This document shows positions 1-8,857 of a stretch of 11,522 bases of DNA, piece by piece (the stretch's first letter is position 1; each line of letters starts with the position of its first letter). The stretch spans positions 250,001 to 261,522 of the forward strand of contig KQ965799.1 of NCBI GenBank assembly GCA_001574975.1. The letters run 5' to 3'. The stretch is from Gonapodya prolifera JEL478 (taxonomy: Eukaryota > Monoblepharomycota > Monoblepharidomycetes > Monoblepharidales > Gonapodyaceae). The notes beneath the pieces were generated by a model. It was not told the DNA's origin. It saw only the letters and a list, made by a program, of their open reading frames with translations, and searched no databases. The position numbers and the translations under genes are program-made.

Positions 1-1117
1 TTGCATGTTCTCGCGTTACGCGGTATTTCCTATTTCACCTCACGCATGACACAGCTGACCAATGCATCTGTACGTTCAACTTTTAGTGCGGGTGTACCTC
101 ACCCGCCTGCACGCAAACCAAGACTATCTTACACATCGCGCTCTCTTTCCACACAGTCACATACGGCGACGCAAAGGAAGAAAATGGATACTGGTACAAC
201 GCGCAATGGAACGGCCGCAAGTACCTGATTCAGCAGCACTGGAACCCCACCACGCAGCTGTGCGCGCCATCAGTAAAGCCTCAGATCAGCGATTGTGGGA
301 AGCTGCAATCTTTGCTGCCGAATTTTTATTTAGGTGACGACTGCTGCAATTCTGGGTACGTTGTGATGTGCTTGAAGCATGCGGCCGTCAGTTGCACTTT
401 GCCTGATGATGTGGTTTTGTTGCCCATCGGCCACCTTCAAGGTTTGCTGATTGTGCCAATGGCGTGATACGCAAGCTTGAGATACATACCGGGAACATGA
501 CACGAGGTCCATTGTCGACTTTGCTGCAAAAGATCAGCGTCTACTTTCCCGAACTGGAAGTCTTGCAGATCGCAGCAATGCCTCTGACGGGTGAAATCAC
601 GGACGCGATGTGCCGGCTGAAGAAGCTGCAAACCATCTCCATGTTCTTCTTGAAGAACATCACGGGGTCCCTTCCTGACTGTCTCGGCTATCTGAAAGAC
701 CTCAGTATCCTTATAATCAGCAACAACCCGCAACTTACAGGACCAATTCCAACATCGCTCACGAAAGTTGACGCAGTTGCGGACTCTTCGCGTGGGAAGC
801 AATAACCTGACTGGCACAATCCCAGACTTGTCAAAGCTCCCTAACCTGAGCTTCTTCGAGGCAATGAACAACCCAAATCGGAAAGGGTCTCTGTGAGTCC
901 TCTCCTTGAAGTCCTGTCACCATGAATAGGTGGTTTTCTCACATGTCCTTCTGTTCCAAGGTCGCCTGGTTTTCCAGCATTCCATGGTCAAAGCACCACT
1001 CCAGGAGCGGCGAATGGAGCTCCATACAAATCATGCAACCTCGGCCTCGGTGGGACGGGAATATGTCTACCAAGCTCTTATATAGGTCCAAAGTGTTTTG
1101 TAGACAAGATGTGCTAA
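1..1117 (+). CDS. Secreted-type leucine-rich-repeat protein, 5' partial, one frame break
   Basis: The 5' end lies outside the window. Proposed exons: <1-69, 157-355, 442-892 and 961-1117 (stop TAA 1115-1117). Introns are 70-156 (GTACGT donor), 356-441 (GTACGT) and 893-960 (GTGAGT). Exon 2 encodes a Trp- and Tyr-rich stretch and then a DCGKLQSLLP...DDCCNSG cysteine cap, as found before fungal and plant-type LRRs. Exon 3 holds about five plant-type repeats with cores such as LTGEITDAMCRLKKLQ and LTGPIPTSL. The last exon is Gly/Pro/Ser-rich and ends in a Cys cluster (CLPSSYIGPKCFVDKMC), which fits an extracellular protein. The frame breaks at the AAA run 764-766: the repeat continues in the next frame as LTQLRTLRVGSNNLTGTIP. 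One surplus base there, sequencing error or real mutation, explains it. The role, presumably ligand or surface binding, is inference. Exon 1 is the least certain; no start codon or signal peptide is visible. Confidence 0.78.
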
Positions 1118-1552
1118 TTTATCTACAATGACATGGCCAGAGGACGGCGGAACTATGGGGCGGGGGCCCACTTGACGAGGAACGGAACGAGGCGCATGCA
1201 TTCCCTTCCCTTCTTGCGGGTGGGGAGCACGATTTGCATTTAAAGAATTTCGGCACGAAATGAAATGCAGCTGGTATGTTCTGATCGTCATATACAGAAT
1301 ATTTGAGACGCATCCCGAACCACTCCTCCAGTTACAAATCTTGTCAAGAGAAACGAATGAAAATAAGGTCACCTGAGTACAGAGATGATTGCTTATAGGC
1401 TCTAAACCACCCATCCTCTTGACCGAGACGTTGCGCAGGGGGACGCAAACGAGAGCGTCGAAGCAGTGCAGGAAGCGCGCTTGTCGAAGTTCGCGGAGCA
1501 TAGCGCTGGGTTGGTCGAGTCCCTCCCAATCACTGGATTCCACCGCGTCCAT
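1067..1552 (-). CDS. Possible minus-strand ORF, about 161 aa, unrecognised
   Basis: This open frame starts at ATG (1550-1552, minus strand) and begins MDAVESSDWEGLDQPSAMLR. It fills most of the spacer between the LRR and Sec8 genes, and its end overlaps the last LRR exon antisense. The first 50 or so codons have ordinary acidic/amphipathic protein character. After a possible donor near codon 60 the translation becomes Cys/Ser-rich and looks random, so only the first part might be a real exon. I recognise no family. It could equally be a chance ORF in GC-rich spacer sequence, and the arrangement leaves little room for a Sec8 promoter. Confidence 0.2.
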   Translation of the reverse strand: MDAVESSDWEGLDQPSAMLRELRQARFLHCFDALVCVPLRNVSVKRMGGLEPISNHLCTQVTLFSFVSLDKICNWRSGSGCVSNILYMTIRTYQLHFISCRNSLNANRAPHPQEGKGMHAPRSVPRQVGPRPIVPPSSGHVIVDKLAHLVYKTLWTYIRAW

Positions 1553-1701
1553 GATGCAAATACCCACGTATACATACGGGACCCATCGCGCAGACGGACT
1601 CTAGCCCTCTGCACCGGCACGCACAAACGAAAAACGATCGGAGGATGCTGCGGTCAACCAAGTCAGTCATTCCCCAATCCCCCACCGATTGAAGTGATTG
1701 G
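1118..1701. other. Spacer between LRR gene and Sec8
   Basis: It separates two plus-strand genes and should hold the LRR 3' UTR and the Sec8 promoter. I see no clear TATA box, and only a weak AATAAG-like polyadenylation signal near 1361. A long minus-strand open frame crosses it and is listed separately. An in-frame TGA at 1690-1692 limits the Sec8 start on the right. Confidence 0.5.
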
Positions 1702-4700
1702 ATGTACAGAAGGCTCGGCAGCAGAGTGCTGGTAGAGCGAAAGGACACGAGAAATGGCTTCGACACCGGGGAAAACGATGGGCCAATGGATCCTTATGTC
1801 GAAAGGATCTACTCCGAGATTACACAGAAATGGGACTTCATGATGCCACAAGATGTAAGACTATCTCGCTATATCGCCAAAATTCGTCCCAACCGACATT
1901 CTGATGTGCTGGAACCACGACAGTTCAACTCCGTATTGACCGCCTTATCTCTGTTGGATAACAGCTCTCTCGGGCGAGATTACGATTCTTTCACAGCCAT
2001 GTTGCAAAGACTTGAGAAAGCGATGGACATCCTCGTTAACGGTGGGCATGGATGAAGCAACTTTGTTGGGACTGGTTTGGGTTAAAGCCCAATGCAGACC
2101 ATTTCCAGGCATTCAATACCAGTGTCCACACATTTAGCGGGGTTGTTGACAACGTCGTCGGTAATTTGTTCCCGGTGTATCAACGTCCATTCGGTTTTCT
2201 TCAAATTACTTTCGCCACAGAGTCACAAAAGCGCATCGATGAGATGAAAATGCATATGGAACAGTGCCGTCACCTCCTACAATGCAAGCGAAACGACTTG
2301 CTTGACTTGTGGACACGCGAAGTTCAATATAAGGACATGCTGCAGATTATAGATGTCATGTTGGTACTGTCCATACGTGGATGACATGCTGCGTTTAACT
2401 TGAACCTCGCCCATTCGTTCACCAAAGTGACGATCTTCGGAAAACCCCCGATCGTCTTGAGAATCTTGTCAGTGGGAAGTACTTTCTGAATGCGACACGG
2501 CTACTTCTCAACTCCATAAAGACACTGGAGCATCAACATTATACCAATATCGGAGCATTAGTGGACTTAAGGCAAGCTTTAAACTCTCTACGGAATGTGA
2601 GCCCTTCAAGTACTTCTTCACTGAGACGAGATATCACCTGATGGCACTCGTCCCTGTTCAGACCCTTCACGAGACCCTTATTGAAGAACTCAACAGGTGG
2701 TTTTCCGTACTGTACGAGCGGATGGAGTTGCCGTACTCACTCGCATCAACGGGTCGTCAGGCATATCTACCTGAAGAGTCCGTTCAGTGCTGACCGACTT
2801 CCAACACAATCCGACAATTCTCCACTGGGTAATGTCGGGGAAATGCAAGGGCGGGTTGGGAAGTGGGTGCTCCTTAATCTAGGTCTGGTCCGTTGCCGAA
2901 TTGTCTGACTATGGAAACTGTGCGTGCGTTGCAATCCCAGGGATGGACGAATAAGACGACCAGGAACAACCCTTCAAGTGTCAAAGGGGACAAAGTCGAG
3001 TGCGTAGTGCTATTACTTGCTTCTGAAATAGGTTTCATGTACCCGTCCCACAGCGGATTCTGAGGAACGCCACGAGGTATTTGCACCACCTGCTACCTAT
3101 CTCTGCAAAAGTCGAACCCCTTGCTGCAGGTCTTTGAGGATCTGGACGTTAATCCAGAACTTGACTCGTACCACTACATTGAAGTCTTGGTGGAATGCTT
3201 GCGTCTGCTTGGAAAGATTCCCGAGACAATCGATGTTAGACTCCTGTCTGCAATATCTTGTTCGCAAAGCTCTCATTCCTATATTGCTAGGTAATTCGGC
3301 AACGACTCCCTCTGGAATTGTACGATCTTGTGGAAAGGACGACCACAGAAGTGCGCAAAAGGTGCCCAGCAAGTTCTTTCTATTGAACCACTTCTGCAAA
3401 TGAATGAAAAATTTTCGAATTAGGCATGACGTTGCCGTCGACCGTAAACCACGAGGAACGAGTTCTTTCTTGCTGGAGATCCCTGACATTATCGGGCTAG
3501 ACTCAGAAACTGCGGAAGCGGATGCTCTCAAGGACTTTCTGTCGTCATTGTACCAACGCCTTGAGATAATCGTTCACGGACACCTTTTCTTGATCGAAGT
3601 GATTCGAGACGCTATGCACAATGGTGGAAGTACGTGAAGCCGTTCGTTTCCTTTGGTCCAGGAACCAAATCTTCCACATTCAGAACCAACGCCATACGAG
3701 ATTCATGAAGTTTGGACCGCTATTCAAAACGAAGTGAGCTTCTCAGATAAAATATTTTCTTCAATTGTCAAATCGTTGACCTTACTACCTGGACAGGTGA
3801 AGTCGCTGCTATATGACTATTTTACGAGCCAACAGGAAGGGAAGAGTTTCCGAGGGGGCGGCCTGTTTAGTGTTAACGATGTGGTTCGGGACACAAAATC
3901 ATCAAAAGAACGATCGACAAAGGTGATTGATGATTGATTGTTTGTTTGTTTCTCATTCTGATATTTTATGGATCGCAAACTTGCACTTTCTATCTCTACG
4001 CAGCATCCTATTTTCAGAGTTCTGGAATCTTCCGGAGACACCTCCGTGTCTATGGCGTACCAGGATGTGGCAGCGAAGTTTGCGACCCTCCGGGATGACA
4101 GCGTTGAGATTTCGAAATCTCGAAACACCCTTGCCGTGGCCGACAAATTTGCAAGCCGCAAAGAGCCTTCGGGACACCAGCTCTTGATTAGGCCAGATCC
4201 ACGAAGGGTGTTGGTTGCATTTCGGCCAACAATTCAATTCATGGAGCGAATCGCTGGACTGGTTCTTTTGAAGTAAGATCAATCTTACGGAGAATCTTGC
4301 AACAAAAATGAAATGAACTGATTGTCGCGTTAAAGGTCTCAGGAGGGTTCCGATTTCAGGGTATTCTTGGATGACTTCATTTTAAACGTGTTTCTGCCGA
4401 AGCAAGAGGACACCATTTTACAATTCTTCCAAGACTTCATTAACGGTGAGATACAGCCGGCAAGCAATCTCCTGCATAGCTAAACTTTGGGGGGGGAAAC
4501 TAGGCGAAGATGCTTTCGGTGTCGAACTAAATACTGAACTCAGTATGTTCCCGCTTATCAAGGTATGAAACGAAAACAACGTGGCATCGATAGTACCGTA
4601 ACCAAAATGAACCAGAGCGCAATAGCATTGGTTGTGCTGGTGCAAGGACTCTGTCGAACCCTTCACAAAATTCCAGTGCACCGGGAAGAGTTCGTGAATA

Positions 4701-6294
4701 TGATCGAGATGATTCTCGCAAAATATCACGATAAGTGCCAGTAAGTTGGTTTTTGAACTGGAGGATTCAGCGCGCGACCAATCGCTCCTTTGTAGAGCGA
4801 AGTTTAGAGGTACACTTCATCTGCTTCTTTTCGTATTGCGTTTATCATGAACTTCCTGGTTCTGCGCAAGCCCTCATGTCGACGGAATCTACAACTGGTG
4901 AACAGGTCGATCAGATGGCGATTCTGAGCGCCGTCTGGGCACAGGATACTGGGCTCGTGGAAATTCTTTCACAGAACTCGAATTTTCTCAACACGGAGGT
5001 AAGTGAGACCCCTCAGAAGAAAGGCTTAAAACTTAAACACCCGATTTTGCAACTAGGAGGATGACGCAGCCGCTAATGAGAGCCTTTCGGAGAGGGAGCT
5101 CACTTTGGAAATGAAACTAAAAAAAGAACGATCAATTCATCGCAGTGAACTCGTTTTCGACCACAAAAAGCTCTGGGCGGTTGCAAATTTACACTATAGC
5201 ATGGTTGGTGACACGAAACGACTGACCTTTTCGAGCCGTAACACTTCCTTTCTGCATTCAGGAATGGTTCTCAAAGCAGATACAGAAGTTGCGCCTGCGA
5301 GATGACGATGGCGAGCAGCCTGACAAGGGAGCTCCGGGAGCGAGTTCGGAATCGTTAGTTCGCACTGATGGAATCGATGGAGCGGTAAATTCGTGTGCAA
5401 TGGGAGATAATGGGAAATGTTCATTGCAACAATCGGTTTCAGGGATACGTGCTTTCACGATGGTGGTCTCAAGAAAGCCTCATTCTTCCCGCGACATTTT
5501 ACGAAGTTACAAATGTCGTGTTGCCTCTGGATGACGAAACCTCAATGTTTGTCGAGTTGTCGCTTGTTGCTTGTGTGACGGCTATGTCAAGTTTTGTTCG
5601 TCAGACGTTTTGATGCACTTCTCCTCAAGTACCAAAAACTTGCCGAGACTTGCTTATTTGCCCTGAGAATCGAGTTCAGGTGTCACTCCATGTATTATTT
5701 GGACTTGGCCCTTCGGGAGGTGATTCTTGAAGGTTTCATGCTTGTGATATTCTCGTAACCTTTCTGTTCCCACTTCAACTACTACAAGGGAAACTACTTC
5801 TTGGAAGAAGAAGCGCAAGACCCCGATCCATATGTGTCGGCGCTGAACTCGGACCTCGTGAGAGGAGAAGAAATCATAGCTGCTGCGCTCCCGTCGAGGC
5901 GTGTCCGGTGAGTACACAGCGCTTCTCTGTGTTGAGTGGATTGCAGAAATCAAGGTGCATACATCTTTCAGCTTTATTTTTGATGGACTTGCAAAGCTGA
6001 TGACTCATGTGAGGTTTGTTCGTGATCCATACAGTGCGGACTTTGACAGCAAGTGTCTTCTAGGTCCTCATTTCTGATTTCCGTTACATCCGGAAGCTGA
6101 ACAAAAACGGATTGATGAAGCTCACCCGAAATGTGCACGCCTTGCAACAGAATCTGAGTAATGTAAGAAGTTAACCGGATTCTCCTTTCGTCTCCCCATA
6201 CTTCATGTGTTTCTTCTTGCAGATATCATCGACGTTTGAGGCTGAGCTGGCTCGGCCGCTTCTGTTCCTCGAGGCTGTGAACAGGGACGTCTAG
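1702..6294 (+). CDS. SEC8: Exocyst complex component Sec8 (EXOC4), 28 exons, about 956 aa
   Basis: Sec8 is a rod-shaped subunit of the octameric exocyst that tethers secretory vesicles to the plasma membrane. Exons: 1702-1854, 1924-2041, 2098-2160, 2221-2359, 2428-2596, 2662-2696, 2761-2828, 2964-2999, 3054-3076, 3130-3234, 3291-3361, 3424-3629, 3684-3733, 3797-3922, 4004-4272, 4360-4445, 4504-4562, 4616-4740, 4796-4809, 4871-4998, 5057-5203, 5262-5384, 5443-5558, 5605-5719, 5789-5907, 5972-6008, 6064-6162, 6223-6294. Every junction is GT/AG and keeps one frame. Family landmarks appear in order: SLLDNSSLGRDYDSF, the Sec8 N-terminal coiled coil (CRHLLQCKRNDLLDLWTREV), GKIPETID, YEIHEVWTAIQNE, LAETCLFALRIEFRCHSMYY, FIFDGLAKLM and NVHALQQNLSNI. 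The ATG has an in-frame TGA 12 bases upstream; a second in-frame ATG at 1786 is possible. Exon 8 (linker) is the least certain, and intron 7 (135 nt) is unusually long. The C-terminus ends some 65 residues before that of animal EXOC4. No frame break is seen, so it looks functional. Confidence 0.93.
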
Positions 6295-6714
6295 TTTTCC
6301 GACCACCAACTATGTACATAAAGTAATTCAACTGTTGTAACTTCTACTGCTATGCACCGAAGCTGCAGCACACTTGCACACGACTCCGAGCTTTCACCTG
6401 CAACTGTACCTCCCCCAACTATTAACCTTTCCTTCACATGCCCATAATCCATTTGACGCGCCCGCCGCCCCACTTTGTCCTCGCTTCGCACCTGGACTTG
6501 ATCATGGCGTGGACGCCGACCTGAACACGGAGCTGGTAGGAGAATTGAGAATGGGTGCTGATGATTGATGGGCGGTTACACAAATAAAAAAAGTACCCAC
6601 TCCGATATTGCAAGATTTCAACTCAGACTAAATGATTTTTCTTTTTGTTCTACTACAGTAAAGGAAACAGTTCCGCTCACAACAGCAAAGGTTCTATGCA
6701 CTTCCGCCTCGTCT
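6295..6714. other. Convergent intergenic region after Sec8
   Basis: Sec8 (plus) and the orphan gene at 6715-7627 (minus) end facing each other across this stretch. A plus-strand AATAAA at 6583-6588, followed by an A-run, is a plausible poly(A) signal for Sec8. A 64-codon plus-strand open frame (6374-6568) is Pro/His-rich and has no recognisable content. The base composition turns visibly AT-richer from about 6580 rightwards. Confidence 0.5.
6583..6588 (+). terminator. Candidate poly(A) signal for Sec8
   Basis: This is a canonical AATAAA about 290 bases after the Sec8 stop, directly followed by an A-rich run. It is the only perfect match on the plus strand between the stop codon and the next gene. 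A 3' UTR of that length would be rather long for a compact genome. Confidence 0.35.
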
Positions 6715-7627
6715 TCATGGTTCGTCTTCTGAAAGCTCTGAATCGTCGTTGTCCATACCTTCCCCGTCACTGGCCCCTTGGGTGGTGAGACTTCCCGTGC
6801 TGCTCACAATACCAAAGGCAGTCTCGAGATCAGTTGAAGTTGTAGCCCACTCGGATGCAGTGGATTTCGGTCTTGTGTACATGGCCTCCGTCACAGCAGC
6901 CATTGCCAATGAGCGGGGAGCTGCTCTGATGTAAAAAAATGTAAATAAAACGAAAGTAATATATTGCTGTTCAGCAAGACATTCCATTTGCTTGCAGTCA
7001 CATGAGATAAACTCACTGATACGCAAAAAATGCAACAGGAATCCCCATGCACCCAAGCTCCAGCATAGATTTTACAGGACCAAACAGCCGCATCAACTCC
7101 GTTATCTCTGCTGCATCCTTCTTGATTCTGTTCGTCACACCAATGTTGGGATTGACTACTTTGCTTGCCACAGCCAGGATACAAAGCACAGCAGAAACAG
7201 CAATCAATGGGGATTGAGTCACCTTGGATTGGTAAGTTGGAAGAACTTTGTTGGACTCTGGGAGGAGACCTGGTTTGACAACAACCACTGCACCAAACCC
7301 ATCCTTGTCTGGAATCTGGTTGAACAGAATTTTGAGCAGAGACTTGACCTTGGTGAAGACCTTGCCATGGGTAAGCTGGTGGGCATACTGCTCTTGTATA
7401 ATGATACAAGCTTCTGGATATCACACTTGTCATGACCTTCAAGAACTTCTTGCAACGCAGGGATGAGCTTTGCAAATCCGCAATATGCCTCTGCGACCTC
7501 TCTCCCGTCAACGTAGTTGCTCCATTCCTTTACTCCTGCCAACGCAGCAAGACTCTTCCATTCCTTTCCAGGCCCTCCTCCAGGTCACCAACAGTGGTGT
7601 AGGCAGTGAGCTGCTCAATCTGATTGT
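6715..7627 (-). CDS. Unrecognised protein gene, 3' exons, with two apparent frame breaks
   Basis: I do not recognise the family. Read on the minus strand, an acceptor TTTTCAG at 7628-7634 opens an exon 7627-7017. A GTGAGT donor at 7016-7011 and an ATCAG acceptor at 6926-6930 then join it in frame to a last exon 6925-6715 (intron 6926-7016, 91 nt). The translation is continuous in character but changes frame twice by one base: near 7570-7585 (DNQIEQLTAYTTVGDLEEGL into KEWKSLAALAGVKEW) and near 7400-7412 (HDKCDIQKL into IIIQEQYAHQLTHGK). Later parts include FTKVKSLLKILFNQIPDKDG, a hydrophobic helix (SPLIAVSAVLCILAVASKVV, 7154-7213) and an acidic tail (MDNDDSELSEDEP). The frame breaks may be sequencing indels or pseudogene decay. 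Upstream exons were not found. The gene is convergent with Sec8 and sits in the repeat-rich side of the window. A single membrane segment or buried helix is possible. Confidence 0.45.
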
Positions 7628-8225
7628 CTGAAAAGGAAAAGTGCTACACAACCTAGGTGAGCTGCACAAGCCTGTAATCTGCAGGAACATGTACATGTGA
7701 TCAAATATACATAATAAGTTGTAATATGGTTGCAGGAACATGATGCCAAACTTAGTGCACGTCCTGCAGGTGTGCACATCTAAACCCGCGGCCACAGTAG
7801 TGGCACAGCAGCTAATACCCAACACTCATACTACTCTATATATTCCACATTAGTGGATGTTGGTGTGACAAAAAGGGCAAGTTTTGGGCCATTCGGATGA
7901 TGTTTAGGTGTGGGATTGGAACTGTCACCAATCCAGAATCAAAAAACAACATTACATTGTGAAGCATACTAAAGTAACAATTGATTTTCTGATCACCATG
8001 CAACTGTACTCTGTCTCTTTGGAAAACCTTCATTACAAGGTCACTGTACATATGTGCTGTGAATGTCAGAGTGTTTGCAATTGCATGTCCTGAGTAGATG
8101 ACAGTCAGTTTTGCTACCATAAGATAATTACAATGAGGGGTCAAGATGGTCAAGACCTGAAGTTGATGTTGCATAAACATGACAAAGGATTCAATCTGGT
8201 GGCTTCAAAGTGCACCACAAAGAAT
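7628..8225. other. AT-rich stretch upstream of the orphan gene, no gene resolved
   Basis: Upstream exons or the promoter of the minus-strand orphan gene may lie here. On the minus strand there is a TATATA stretch near 7837-7845. A 12-bp direct repeat (TGCAGGAACATG) occurs at 7680-7691 and 7731-7742. A 114-codon minus-strand open frame (7836-8180) contains some protein-like segments, but no splice partner or family could be identified. Confidence 0.35.
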
Positions 8226-8228
8226 TTG

Positions 8229-8827
8229 ATGCAATGCTGAGTCAAGAGACACCAACACTGTGGTGGGACAGACACAAAAGGACACAGTTGCACTTCAGTG
8301 GACAAACCCCAAAAAAAAACATCATGGAAATGAAATCCTCCTGGAAACACTGTCAATGCTCAATAATTTGGTGGAATCGCAGCTCCTTGAGACAAAGTCT
8401 TGTCCCTATGTGCTGGCCTGGATGACCAGAGGGCAGGTCTTACTGGGGGAATTCCTTGCTTTGACTTATCCTGGCAGTAGAGTGAGCATGTGCCAGTGCC
8501 AGAATTAATGAAAGATTGTGTGGAGTTTGCCCAAGAACTAACCCCTCCTCACTCTGCCAATGCTATTCTTTTGGTTGACCATTGAATATAAGCTACTATC
8601 TTGCAATTATTGTGTAACCCACCTGGATGTCTCTCTTTCCTTACACCAAACATCAAATCCTTCATTCATTCTCCAGCACCAGGACTCAAGGCAGGGAACA
8701 AATTGGATGAGGATGAATCACCCACCTTGGTGGATGTAATCCATGCATTTTCATTTGAGGATGTTGTTCAGTCACTCATGATCGGTTTCAACAGTAGTAC
8801 AAGAAATAAAGTCTCTGCACTAGTCAG
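8229..8827 (+). pseudogene. Exon-like fragments of an unrecognised protein
   Basis: Three consecutive protein-like segments lie on the plus strand. The first, open from about 8229, includes HHGNEILLETLSMLNNLVES and YVLAWMTRGQVLLGEFLALT. Near 8480 the sense continues in another frame as EHVPVPELMKDCVEFAQEL and ends in a TGA at 8583-8585; one lost base would join the two. The third block starts at a good acceptor (TCTCCAG, 8670-8676), runs as PGLKAGNKLDEDESPTLVDV then a stretch ending NKVSALV, and stops at a GTATAC donor (8828). The helical, charged composition suggests a once-functional cellular protein or a transposon accessory gene. No family was recognised, the frame joins are incomplete, and start and end are unknown, so it is annotated as broken or incomplete. 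Confidence 0.3.
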
Positions 8828-8857
8828 GTATACTACAGTCCCCTCCTGCTAACAAAA

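Noticed and set aside
437-871. 144-codon minus-strand ORF antisense to the LRR exons
   Set aside because: The plus strand encodes clear LRR repeats here; the antisense frame is a mirror effect.
3097-3531. 144-codon minus-strand ORF inside Sec8
   Set aside because: It crosses three Sec8 exons and two introns whose plus-strand reading matches EXOC4; no independent support.
3817-4282. Overlapping minus-strand ORFs of about 110 codons inside Sec8
   Set aside because: Antisense shadows of Sec8 exons 14 and 15.
4489-4497. G-run in Sec8 intron 16 as a frame-breaking homopolymer error
   Set aside because: It lies inside an intron (4446-4503), so its length does not affect the reading frame.
6374-6568. 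Plus-strand ORF after Sec8, possibly an extra Sec8 exon
   Set aside because: No donor in exon 28 joins it in a frame resembling the EXOC4 C-terminus, and its Pro/His-rich content does not match.
6891-7511. 206-codon minus-strand open frame, the second-longest in the window
   Set aside because: Its translation is Cys/Ser/Gln-rich and random in character, while the two frames beside it give a smooth protein with a proper splice junction; it is a shadow frame.
7836-8180. 114-codon minus-strand ORF as an upstream exon of the orphan gene
   Set aside because: No donor could be joined to the 7627 acceptor in a convincing phase, and no family was recognised; mentioned only as part of the AT-rich stretch.
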